A stretch of DNA of 6,529 nt from Bryobacterales bacterium (GTDB taxonomy: Bacteria; Acidobacteriota; Terriglobia; Bryobacterales; Bryobacteraceae). The translations under genes were made by a program, and so were the position numbers. Under the pieces are notes generated by a model. It made no database searches. It saw only the letters and a program-made list of their open reading frames with translations, and was not told where the DNA came from. Of this stretch, positions 1-6,194 are shown piece by piece; the first letter of the stretch is position 1; each line of letters starts with the position of its first letter. The stretch spans positions 1 through 6,529 of the forward strand of contig DNFG01000498.1 in the NCBI GenBank assembly GCA_003487005.1, read 5' to 3'.

Positions 1-1797
1 AAGTTCGAGGACCTCACCGGCTACACCCTCGCCGAGATTCGCGGCAAGAATCCTCGCATTCTCCAGTCCGGCGAGACCCCAGAGACCCTCTATCAGGAAC
101 TCTGGCAGACCATCCTCTCCGGCCAGACCTGGAATGGTGAACTCAAGAACCGAAAGAAGGACGGATCCTTCTACTTCGAGAGCGTTTCCATCTCGCCCGT
201 GCGTGACGAGCGCGGCGAGATCAGGCATTTCGTGGCGGTCAAGGAAGACGTCACCGAGAAGAAGCGGCTGGAGGCCCAGCTCCATCAGGCCCAAAAGATG
301 GAAGCGATCGGAATGCTGGCCGGAGGCGTTGCCCACGACTTCAACAATCTGCTCACCATCATCAATGGTTACAGCGAACTGCTCGCCTCCGACACATCGC
401 TCCCCGAGCAGATCCGGCAGAGGCTCACCACCATCCAGCGTGCCGGCGAGAAGGCGGCCGATCTCACCCGCCAACTCCTCCTGTTCGGCCGCCGCCAACC
501 TGGGAATCCCGCACCGCTGGACCTCAACTCGCTGTTGAGTGGTCTCGTTGGCTTCTACGAACGGATCCTGCCCGAGAATATCCGCCTGGTCGTCCAACCA
601 GGCCCCCGCGACGCCACCATCATCGCGGACCGGAGCCAGTTCGAGCAGGTCGTCATGAATCTGGTCGTCAATGCCCGCGACGCCATGCCCTCGGGCGGAA
701 TCCTGCGCATCGATCTCGACCGTGTCCAGATCGACCCGGCCGAAACGCCGAATTTCCCCGAGGCGGAGCCCGGCTCCTATATCGTCCTCCGCGTCTCCGA
801 TACGGGCGTGGGTATGGATCAGGAAGTGCAACGCCGTGTCTTTGAGCCCTTCTTCACCACCAAAGCCCCCGGCAAAGGTACCGGTCTCGGACTGCCGACT
901 GTCTACGGAATTGTCAAGCAGGCCCGGGGATGGATCCAGGTCACCAGCGCTCCAGGCAAGGGTGCAACGTTCAGCGTCTTCGTACCCGATGCGGGTTCGC
1001 AACCACTCGAGGAAGTCGCGACCGTAACCGCGGCCACTGACAACCAGGCCGCCGGTACAATCCTGCTGGTCGAGGACTATGCCGAGGTCCGCCAGTTCGC
1101 TGCCGGTCTGTTGGCTGGCCTTGGCTACGAGGTCCTGCCCGCCTCGACCGGAGAAGAGGCCGTCGAGATTGCCCGCCAGTATTCGGGCGTCCTCGATCTG
1201 GTTCTCACCGACGTCATGCTGCCGGGCATCAGCGGTCCGGAAGCCGCCGGGATCATTCGGGGGCTCTACCCCGGCGTTCGCGTCCTGTTCGTTTCGGGCT
1301 TCGTCCCGGATTCCCTTCCGAAGGCTCAGTTGAGTTTGACCGGCAGTCAATTCCTCGCCAAGCCCTTTTCGGCGGATGAACTCGCCGCCGCCGTCCGGGA
1401 AGCCCTGTCGGCGACTCCCGCCCCTCGCATCCTCGTGGTGGACGAAGATCCGGCCATTCGCGAATTCGTCCAGGTCTGCCTTGTTGATGCAGGCTATCGC
1501 GCGGAGGCCGCCAGTAGCAGCGAAGCTCTTGCCCGGCTCGAAGCCGAGCCCTGGGAGGCACTGCTGATCAACCTCGTCCCGCCCGCTGGCGATGGGTTCG
1601 CCACGATCGCCGGCCTGCGCCGCTCTGGCCGATTACCCCGGCTCATCGCGATGGCGGAAGTGTACGACGATTCCTGCCAGGCCGCCGCCAAGGCCCTGGG
1701 CGCCGACGCCACCCTCCTCAAGCCCTTCTCCCGCGAGCCGCTGCTGGCCGCCGTCCGTGGCGTCCTTGATGCCACTCGCAACCCTCACTCAGCGTAG
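1..1797 (+). CDS. Hybrid sensor histidine kinase PAS-HisKA-HATPase-REC-REC (5' partial)
   Basis: The reading frame is open from base 1 to the TAG at 1795-1797, giving 598 visible residues; the start is upstream. Residues 1-95 are the end of a PAS domain plus PAC region (LTGYTLAEIRGKNPRIL, then HFVAVKEDVTEKK). HisKA follows with the phospho-accepting His at residue 112 in GGVAHDFNNLL, the NtrB-like H-box. The ATPase domain has the N-box (N220, N224 in MNLVVNARDAM), G1 DTGVGMD (267-273), F-box FEPFF (281-285) and G2 GKGTGLGL (291-298). REC1 (about 353-468) looks complete: E358/D359, D404 in LTDVMLP, S432 and K454. REC2 (about 476-592) keeps D481/E482 and K574 but has N524 where the phospho-acceptor Asp is expected and A552 at the Thr/Ser switch, so it is probably not phosphorylated. 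Known of the family: PAS senses a signal, the kinase autophosphorylates, and phosphate passes to a receiver. No transmembrane segment is visible in this part; the ligand is unknown. Confidence 0.95.
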   Translation, partial: KFEDLTGYTLAEIRGKNPRILQSGETPETLYQELWQTILSGQTWNGELKNRKKDGSFYFESVSISPVRDERGEIRHFVAVKEDVTEKKRLEAQLHQAQKMEAIGMLAGGVAHDFNNLLTIINGYSELLASDTSLPEQIRQRLTTIQRAGEKAADLTRQLLLFGRRQPGNPAPLDLNSLLSGLVGFYERILPENIRLVVQPGPRDATIIADRSQFEQVVMNLVVNARDAMPSGGILRIDLDRVQIDPAETPNFPEAEPGSYIVLRVSDTGVGMDQEVQRRVFEPFFTTKAPGKGTGLGLPTVYGIVKQARGWIQVTSAPGKGATFSVFVPDAGSQPLEEVATVTAATDNQAAGTILLVEDYAEVRQFAAGLLAGLGYEVLPASTGEEAVEIARQYSGVLDLVLTDVMLPGISGPEAAGIIRGLYPGVRVLFVSGFVPDSLPKAQLSLTGSQFLAKPFSADELAAAVREALSATPAPRILVVDEDPAIREFVQVCLVDAGYRAEAASSSEALARLEAEPWEALLINLVPPAGDGFATIAGLRRSGRLPRLIAMAEVYDDSCQAAAKALGADATLLKPFSREPLLAAVRGVLDATRNPHSA

Positions 1798-2507
1798 ATA
1801 TTGATCCCCCCAATCCCTCCCTTGACCTGGACCCGGATCACTGGCTTGTCCCGGCCATCGTCCTCGGACACCCACCGGTCGCCCTCCTTCTTCAGCCCTT
1901 GCACCTTGATCTTGCCGATGCCGCCCTCGGCGCGTGCCTCCACCGGCCGGCCTTTCGGCAGATAGACCGTGGCTTCGCCCACGCCGCCTTCCACCGAGGC
2001 CTCGATGTCCCTCGCGTACTCGCTCCGCAAATCCAGTTCGAGCCGGCCTGCTCCCATCCGGACTTCCACACTCCGCAGATTGAGGCCCCGCAAATCCAGT
2101 TCACCTTCCCCCGCGCCGCAGTTCACTACCAGATCGATCGGCGTCGCGTCCGCCAGACGGATGTGCCATTCGTTCCTGGCCTCGCCCATCGCCGTGCCCG
2201 CCCCCTGCTTCACCGACAGGGAACCGCGGACGCCCGTCTCTTCGAAGCGAATTTCGGGCTTCCAGGAGGCCAAATTGTACCGGAATTCGCCTTCCATGAG
2301 CTTTTTCGCACCACCCTCCACCACCAGTTTGCCCGCCCCCATCGTCAGATCCACGTGGACCAGTTCGGCCTGCGGCAGTTCCACGCTCTCCATCGTCTCC
2401 ACAAGTTCGCCGGGCCGCTCCAGCGGGCCGCCATCGCCATCCACCTTGATCGAGCACCCCGTCAGCCAGAGCGCCATCGCCAGCAAGCCCGCCGTGATCT
2501 GTTTCAT
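1785..2507 (-). CDS. Toast-rack-like outer-membrane lipoprotein
   Basis: This 240-residue protein starts with a lipoprotein signal peptide: K2, a hydrophobic stretch, then lipobox LTGC with Cys18 as the lipidation site. Ser at +2 predicts outer-membrane sorting in a Gram-negative. The mature part is rich in short beta strands separated by repeated Gly turns: MGAGKL (56), CGAGEGEL (130), MGAGRLEL (151), EGGVGEATV (173), EGGIGKIKV (194) and KGGIGGINI (229). This regular pattern resembles the toast-rack/LiaF C-terminal (DUF2154-like) beta fold, which in Firmicutes is linked to envelope-stress sensing; that link is not shown here. One internal Cys (130) is present. The ATG at 2507 is chosen because it is preceded by a strong GAGGAGG and begins the signal peptide; the frame stays open upstream to 2714 but that extension looks non-coding. 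The 3' end overlaps the convergent kinase gene by 13 bp. Function unknown; a periplasm-facing envelope role is likely. Confidence 0.85.
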   Translation of the reverse strand: MKQITAGLLAMALWLTGCSIKVDGDGGPLERPGELVETMESVELPQAELVHVDLTMGAGKLVVEGGAKKLMEGEFRYNLASWKPEIRFEETGVRGSLSVKQGAGTAMGEARNEWHIRLADATPIDLVVNCGAGEGELDLRGLNLRSVEVRMGAGRLELDLRSEYARDIEASVEGGVGEATVYLPKGRPVEARAEGGIGKIKVQGLKKEGDRWVSEDDGRDKPVIRVQVKGGIGGINIYAE

Positions 2508-2515
2508 CGGTTCTG

Positions 2516-2522
2516 CCTCCTC
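2516..2522 (-). promoter_or_regulatory. Ribosome binding site deciding the lipoprotein start
   Basis: Read on the minus strand, GAGGAGG lies 8 bases before the ATG at 2507. It is the strongest Shine-Dalgarno match in the window and fixes the start at the lipoprotein signal peptide rather than at the upstream in-frame start at 2714. Confidence 0.75.
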
Positions 2523-2660
2523 GAAGTGGGGAAACGCTGACTGCATCCCATTTGTTCCAGGATTCGGCTGCCGCAGCGGCGTCAGAACCGGACTCCCGAA
2601 GTTCATCGCGCCGGCGGTCAATGGCGCTACCGCGCGCAAACCGCGCCGTCCGCAAGTCCT

Positions 2661-2690
2661 TACATAACAGATCGTTTCCTTTGACGTCCA
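2661..2690 (-). promoter_or_regulatory. Candidate promoter of the lipoprotein gene
   Basis: On the minus strand TGGACG (2690-2685, 4 of 6 with TTGACA) is followed after 18 bases by TATGTA (2666-2661), itself preceded by an extended -10 TG (TGTTATGTA). This would give a leader of roughly 150 bases before the lipoprotein ATG. Matches are partial and sigma-factor preferences in this lineage are uncertain, so this is a weak call. The 257-bp gap between the HD-GYP gene and the lipoprotein supports an independent promoter somewhere here; I see no other gene in that gap. Confidence 0.22.
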
Positions 2691-2736
2691 CCCTGCCCGC
2701 CAGATTCGCCCCAACGCCGGTTCGCCGGTGCAACCT

Positions 2737-2759
2737 CCGGCGGGATCTCATCCCGGCGG
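2737..2759 (-). terminator. Hairpin just after the HD-GYP gene, candidate terminator
   Basis: Inverted repeat CCGGCGGGAT / ATCCCGGCGG with a 3-base loop (2747-2749): six consecutive pairs, one G-G mismatch, then three more G-C pairs. It begins 5 bases after the TGA of the HD-GYP gene as read on the minus strand. A second, weaker CCGG-CCGG hairpin lies at about 2716-2727. There is no run of U after either stem, so an intrinsic terminator is only possible, not demonstrated. Confidence 0.4.
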
Positions 2760-2764
2760 CAACT

Positions 2765-3952
2765 TCACCTGAGCAACTCGCGGCTCATCCGGCTCAGCGA
2801 TTCCCTCATGCCCTTCAATCCCTCATCCACCTCGGCTTCGTCCGTCTGGGCGGCGAACAACTCCGTCCCGCGAGTCAAAAACCCAGGCTGCCGCACTATC
2901 TCACAGAAAACCGAAACCAGTTCGGGATCCCGCCATCCCTCCGCGGCTTCCCGTTCCAGAATCTCGATCGCCCTGGCTGGCTGAAAGGCTTCTTTGTAAC
3001 TGCGCGTGGACGTGAGCGCGTCGTAGATGTCGGCGAGCTGCAGCACCCGCGCCAGCAGCGGAATGTCTTCGCCCGCCAGCGCGTCCGGGTAGCCCGTACC
3101 GTCCCATTTTTCGTGGTGGTTCCGGATAATCGGAAGGACCTGGGAAAGGCTCTTCATCGGCCGGCAGATCGCCTCGCCCGCCAGCGTGTGCCCTCGCATA
3201 ATCACCCACTCGTCATCGGTCAGCCGGCCCTGCTTGAACAGAATTTCGTCCGGTACGGCAATTTTGCCAATGTCGTGCAGATATCCGCCCCGGTGCAGTG
3301 CCACCAGATCTTCCTCCGGCAGACCGATCGCGATGCCCAGCGCAACACTCAGCGCCGCCAGACGCTGGCAATGGTGGCTCGTCTCCTTGTCCCGTTGCTC
3401 GATGGTTTGCGCCAGCGCGAAAAGAATGGTTTCGGCCTCTTCCAGGCTGTCAAACGCCATCTTGTTGCGCAGCATCGCCCGGACCCGCGTCCGCACGATG
3501 AGCGGATGCAGGGGCTTGGTGAGGAATTCGTCCGCACCCGATTCCAGGCCCGCCACTTCGTTCTCCACCCCATTCAGGTTCGTGACGAGCAGCACCGGAA
3601 CCAGTTGAGTTCTCCGGTTCCGCTTGACCCGCCGGCAGAATTCCATGCCGCTGATCTCCGGCATCATCACTTCCGCGATGATCAGGTCCACCGCTTCCCG
3701 TTCCAGAACCACCATGGCTTCGACCGGGTTTCGCGCCTCCAGCAGCCGGTACGAGCCCGCCTTCAGAATTCCCTTCAGCAGCGACCGGTTCACGTCCACG
3801 GGATCCACCAGCAGTATCGTGTGCCGGGCGGATTCCAGCAGATGAGACGGCATCGGGTGGAAGGCCGGTAGCGTCGTGGCAGCCGCCTCACGCGGTATGG
3901 AGCGGAGCGCGCTCACTCGCGACCGGGTTGTGTCCTGGAGGGGCCTCATCAT
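2765..3952 (-). CDS. HD-GYP response regulator, probable cyclic-di-GMP phosphodiesterase
   Basis: This is a 395-residue cytoplasmic two-domain protein. Residues 44-160 are a receiver domain (HTILLVD at 44, T124, LTKP with K146). Residues 171-360 are an HD-GYP domain with its signature residues visible: H194 in TSHHCQRLA, HDIGK (226-230), H255 in RGHT, HH (279-280), DGTGYP (284-289) and ADIYDAL (307-313). Active HD-GYP enzymes hydrolyse cyclic-di-GMP to pGpG or GMP, promoting motility over biofilm; activity here is inferred from the intact motifs. The receiver is odd: the phospho-acceptor position in IIAEVMMP is Glu94 rather than Asp, and the acidic pair reads D50-P51, so normal phosphorylation is unlikely. 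Start: tandem ATGs at 3952 and 3949; GAAGG (3961-3957) is 4 bases from the first and 7 from the second, so the second may be used. An internal ATG at 3853 lacks a ribosome binding site. The first 33 residues are poorly conserved-looking. Confidence 0.93.
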   Translation of the reverse strand: MMRPLQDTTRSRVSALRSIPREAAATTLPAFHPMPSHLLESARHTILLVDPVDVNRSLLKGILKAGSYRLLEARNPVEAMVVLEREAVDLIIAEVMMPEISGMEFCRRVKRNRRTQLVPVLLVTNLNGVENEVAGLESGADEFLTKPLHPLIVRTRVRAMLRNKMAFDSLEEAETILFALAQTIEQRDKETSHHCQRLAALSVALGIAIGLPEEDLVALHRGGYLHDIGKIAVPDEILFKQGRLTDDEWVIMRGHTLAGEAICRPMKSLSQVLPIIRNHHEKWDGTGYPDALAGEDIPLLARVLQLADIYDALTSTRSYKEAFQPARAIEILEREAAEGWRDPELVSVFCEIVRQPGFLTRGTELFAAQTDEAEVDEGLKGMRESLSRMSRELLR

Positions 3953-4037
3953 TTCGCCTTCACCCCGTCTATCGGCCTTTCTTCATCTGTGCTTTAGCGT
4001 CTGTGAAGTGGGTCTCGGACCAGTTTGGTACTATTCC

Positions 4038-4062
4038 CTCTCCCCCTCATTCGGGGGGAGAG
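4038..4062. repeat. C/G-rich perfect palindrome spanning the transglycosylase stop codon
   Basis: CTCTCCCCC (4038-4046) and GGGGGAGAG (4054-4062) form a perfect 9-bp stem with a 7-base loop that contains the TGA stop (4049-4047, minus strand) of the transglycosylase gene. It may act as a transcription terminator for that gene, although no U-run follows. It also resembles the short dispersed palindromes (REP/MITE-like) found in many genomes, in which case it has supplied the last few codons (PPE) of the protein. The rest of the 94-bp spacer up to the HD-GYP start (3953-4046) shows no convincing promoter. Confidence 0.55.
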
Positions 4063-4688
4063 AACTCTCCCAGAATCCCGCGAACATACTCCTGCGTCTC
4101 GCGGATCGGCGGAATCCCGCCACTCCGGTCCACCCGGCCAGGGCCAGCATTGTACGCCCCCAGGGCGAGTCCAAGATTGCCGCCATACCGGTCCAGCATC
4201 TGACGGAGAAACCGGCTTCCGCCCGCAATGTTTTCGGCCGGATCGAACGGATCCACCACACCCATCGCCGCCGCCGTCGCCGGCATCAACTGCATCAGGC
4301 CCATGGCGCCCGCCCGGCTCACCGCGCAGGGTTGGAATCCTGATTCGCGACGCACCACGGCCCGCAACAGACCCGGGGCCAGCGCGTGGTCCCGCGCGCT
4401 CCGCTCAACCAGGGCATCCAGTTCGGCCCCCCGCAGCGGCACACAGCCGAACGCCGCCGCCAGTCGCGGCCGTTCCGGCCACGGCAGAGCGAAGAACCCC
4501 TCACCCTGCTGCCGCGCTGCCCCGGCCCTCTGCCGCTCGACCACCGCTTTCTGACGGTCCGGACCCGTGGCCGCCGTCAGCGCCGAACGCTGCCGCTCCA
4601 GAGCTTGCCGCTGCCGCTCAATCGAATCCACTTGTTGACCGAATAGCGCCACCAACGTGGCAAAAACCAATGCAATCAGCTTCCACAC
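4047..4688 (-). CDS. Lytic transglycosylase (GH23, SLT domain) with N-terminal anchor and coiled coil
   Basis: This 213-residue protein cleaves the MurNAc-GlcNAc bond of peptidoglycan, forming 1,6-anhydroMurNAc, by family knowledge. Residues 2-17 are a hydrophobic signal peptide or membrane anchor. Residues 21-60 are rich in Glu, Arg and Gln (SIERQRQALERQRSAL) and likely form a coiled coil. Residues 88-205 are the SLT catalytic domain: Glu115 in RRESGF is the catalytic acid, followed by AGAMGLMQLMPATA (126-139), the NIAGG motif (153-157), LALGAYNAGPG (174-184) and the PPI-ET-YV end motif. Cys82 and Cys121 could form a disulfide in the periplasm. The start is GTG at 4688-4686; a stop lies seven codons upstream and no other start precedes the hydrophobic segment. 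AGAGG sits only about 2-3 bases before this GTG, which is tight, so the TTG at codon 7 cannot be excluded. It is divergent from glgC. A role in cell-wall remodelling, rather than in a secretion apparatus, is assumed because no such genes are nearby. Confidence 0.93.
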   Translation of the reverse strand: MWKLIALVFATLVALFGQQVDSIERQRQALERQRSALTAATGPDRQKAVVERQRAGAARQQGEGFFALPWPERPRLAAAFGCVPLRGAELDALVERSARDHALAPGLLRAVVRRESGFQPCAVSRAGAMGLMQLMPATAAAMGVVDPFDPAENIAGGSRFLRQMLDRYGGNLGLALGAYNAGPGRVDRSGGIPPIRETQEYVRGILGEFSPPE

Positions 4689-4737
4689 GCCCTCTTTATC
4701 GGCTCTTTACAGCCAGGTCCGCATTCCGGGAATCCCC

Positions 4738-4760
4738 TAGTCCACTCGACAACTGGACTA
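4738..4760. promoter_or_regulatory. Perfect inverted repeat between divergent slt and glgC genes, candidate operator
   Basis: TAGTCCA (4738-4744) and TGGACTA (4754-4760) are exact reverse complements separated by 9 bases. The 16-base centre-to-centre spacing and the position in the 186-bp divergent spacer (4689-4874) fit a site for a dimeric regulator that could act on either gene. A short RNA hairpin is an alternative. No regulator gene is adjacent in this window. Confidence 0.35.
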
Positions 4761-4837
4761 TTCGCATCGCTGGCGCGTACCCTGTTGCCCGGTCCCGGAT
4801 TGCCCTCTCCACTGGAACGACTTACGCGGGGCATCGG

Positions 4838-4846
4838 TGCTATCCT
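4838..4846 (+). promoter_or_regulatory. Candidate extended -10 element of glgC
   Basis: TGCTATCCT matches an extended -10 (TGn followed by TATnnT). Transcription would start near 4853, just before the GGAAGGAG at 4855-4862, giving a leader of about 22 bases. No good -35 is present at the standard distance, which is tolerable for extended -10 promoters. The call rests on motif and position only. Confidence 0.33.
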
Positions 4847-4854
4847 TTGAAAAC

Positions 4855-4862
4855 GGAAGGAG
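4855..4862 (+). promoter_or_regulatory. Ribosome binding site of glgC, long spacing
   Basis: GGAAGGAG is a strong Shine-Dalgarno match but lies 12 bases before the ATG at 4875, longer than the usual 5-9. No better in-frame start lies between, and the ATG gives the expected GlgC N-terminus, so the start is kept. Confidence 0.55.
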
Positions 4863-4874
4863 TTCGAGCCCTTC

Positions 4875-6128
4875 ATGCAGCTACGCGTGCTGTCGTTTGT
4901 CCTTGCCGGCGGGAAAGGTACCCGCCTCTACCCCCTGACCAAGGAACGGGCCAAGCCCGCTGTTCCCTTTGGGGGCCAGTACCGCATCATTGACTTCGTA
5001 CTCTCGAATCTCGTCAACAGCGGGATCTACTCGATCTACGTTCTCATCCAGTTCAAGAGCCAGTCGCTTCTGCAGCACCTCCGGGATGGATGGGAGTTCT
5101 CCGGGATTCTCAAAAACCACTACATCATCCCCGTCCCCGCGCAGATGCGCTCACCCGGCGAAACCTGGTACAAAGGCACCGCCGACGCCATCTACCAGAA
5201 TGTCAACCTGATCGAACAGTCCGATCCCCACATCGTCGCCGTCTTCGGCGCCGATCACATCTACCGGATGAACATCCGCGAGATGATCGAATTTCACGAG
5301 CAGAAACGCGCCCAGGCCACCGTCGCCGCCATCCCGGTCGCCAAGGAATTCGCGAGCGAATTCGGTGTCATCGAAGTTGCTCCCGACGGCCGCGTCCTCG
5401 CCTTCCACGAGAAGAACCCCAATGCGCCCACCATCCCGGGCAATCCGGACATGGTCTACGCCTCAATGGGCAACTACACCTTCTCCACCGGGCCGCTGCT
5501 CAAATACCTCCACGAAGACGCCAAACTGGAGGATTCCTCGCACGATTTCGGTCGCAATATCCTCCCCCGCTGGGTCGAGAAGGGGGATGTCTACGCCTAC
5601 GACTTCCAAACCAACCGGATCCCCGGCGACCCCATCGGCGCGCCCGTCTACTGGCGCGATGTCGGCACCATCGAGGCCTACTACGAAGCCACCATGGACC
5701 TGCGCATGGTCGCGCCCGTCCTGAATCTCTACAACCGCCGCTGGCCCCTCCGGACCGCCGGCTACGACGACCCGCCCGCCAAGTTCACCTTCGATGAGGA
5801 TGGACGCCGCGGTCAGGCCATCGATTCCATCGTCTCCTCCGGTTCCATTCTCTCCGGCGGCATGGTGAAGAATTCCGTGCTCGGACGCAGCGTCCGCATT
5901 CACACCGGCGCCCTCGTCGAAGATTCAATCATCTTCGACAATGCCGACATCGGCCGGCATTGCAAGATCCGCCGGGCCATCCTGGACAAGAACGTCCATC
6001 TGCCCGAGGGCACCGTGATCGGCTACGATCCCGAAACCGATCGCCAGAAGTACCACGTCACCGAGTCGGGTATCGTCGTCGTCGAAGGGCGGCGCTCCCG
6101 GGTGGACGTCGCCAGCCTCGAAATCTGA
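4875..6128 (+). CDS. glgC: Glucose-1-phosphate adenylyltransferase (ADP-glucose pyrophosphorylase)
   Basis: This cytoplasmic enzyme makes ADP-glucose from ATP and glucose-1-phosphate, the committed and usually allosterically controlled step of bacterial glycogen synthesis. Its 417 residues match the family's usual length. The N-terminal nucleotidyltransferase domain shows FVLAGGKGTRLYPLT (8-22), RAKPAVPFGG (25-34), RIIDF (37-41), WYKGTADAIYQN (98-109), GADHIYRMN (125-133, Asp127 aligned with the catalytic Asp142 of E. coli GlgC), FHEK (177-180, Lys180 aligned with glucose-1-phosphate-binding Lys195), SMGNYTF (197-203) and YWRDVGTIEAYYEA (259-272). From about 300 to the end, hexapeptide-like repeats (SIVSSGSILSGGMVKNSVLG, then VRIHTGALVEDSIIFDNADIG) form the left-handed beta helix of the regulatory domain. 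No other glycogen gene (glgA, glgB, glgP) is in the window: the gene is divergent from slt upstream and faces a convergent gene downstream, so it appears to be transcribed alone. Allosteric specificity cannot be read from sequence. Confidence 0.98.
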   Translation: MQLRVLSFVLAGGKGTRLYPLTKERAKPAVPFGGQYRIIDFVLSNLVNSGIYSIYVLIQFKSQSLLQHLRDGWEFSGILKNHYIIPVPAQMRSPGETWYKGTADAIYQNVNLIEQSDPHIVAVFGADHIYRMNIREMIEFHEQKRAQATVAAIPVAKEFASEFGVIEVAPDGRVLAFHEKNPNAPTIPGNPDMVYASMGNYTFSTGPLLKYLHEDAKLEDSSHDFGRNILPRWVEKGDVYAYDFQTNRIPGDPIGAPVYWRDVGTIEAYYEATMDLRMVAPVLNLYNRRWPLRTAGYDDPPAKFTFDEDGRRGQAIDSIVSSGSILSGGMVKNSVLGRSVRIHTGALVEDSIIFDNADIGRHCKIRRAILDKNVHLPEGTVIGYDPETDRQKYHVTESGIVVVEGRRSRVDVASLEI

Positions 6129-6140
6129 CCGGTCCGCTCC

Positions 6141-6169
6141 GGGCCGGGACGCGGAGTGCACCCCGGCCC
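6141..6169. terminator. Hairpin between convergent glgC and the surface-protein gene
   Basis: GGGCCGGG (6141-6148) pairs perfectly with CCCGGCCC (6162-6169) around a 13-base loop, in a 66-bp gap (6129-6194) where two genes converge. The position suits a bidirectional terminator. There is no T-run on either side, so the termination call is tentative although the stem itself is clear. Confidence 0.45.
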
Positions 6170-6194
6170 TGGAAATCGGGATCGCCGCTTCAGA

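Noticed and set aside
1899..2540. Plus-strand open frames opposite the lipoprotein gene
   Set aside because: Composition (His/Arg/Gln-rich) and lack of motifs mark them as shadows; the minus-strand lipoprotein has a lipobox, ribosome binding site and repeat structure.
2508..2714. N-terminal extension of the lipoprotein to an in-frame start at 2714
   Set aside because: The extension has no conserved features and would bury the signal peptide; a strong GAGGAGG precedes the internal ATG at 2507.
2552..3871. Long plus-strand open frame (439 codons) antisense to the HD-GYP gene
   Set aside because: It lies wholly opposite a gene with clear catalytic motifs; its translation is rich in Arg, His, Pro and Gln with no recognisable domain, as expected of a GC-rich shadow frame.
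4025..4993. Plus-strand open frame of 322 codons covering the transglycosylase and the start of glgC
   Set aside because: It is Pro/Arg/Ala-rich low-complexity translation, antisense to a clear SLT domain and out of frame with glgC.
5463..5903. Minus-strand open frame inside glgC rich in Gly, Val and Asp
   Set aside because: This is a typical reverse-complement shadow of a GC-rich gene; glgC in the other strand is unmistakable.
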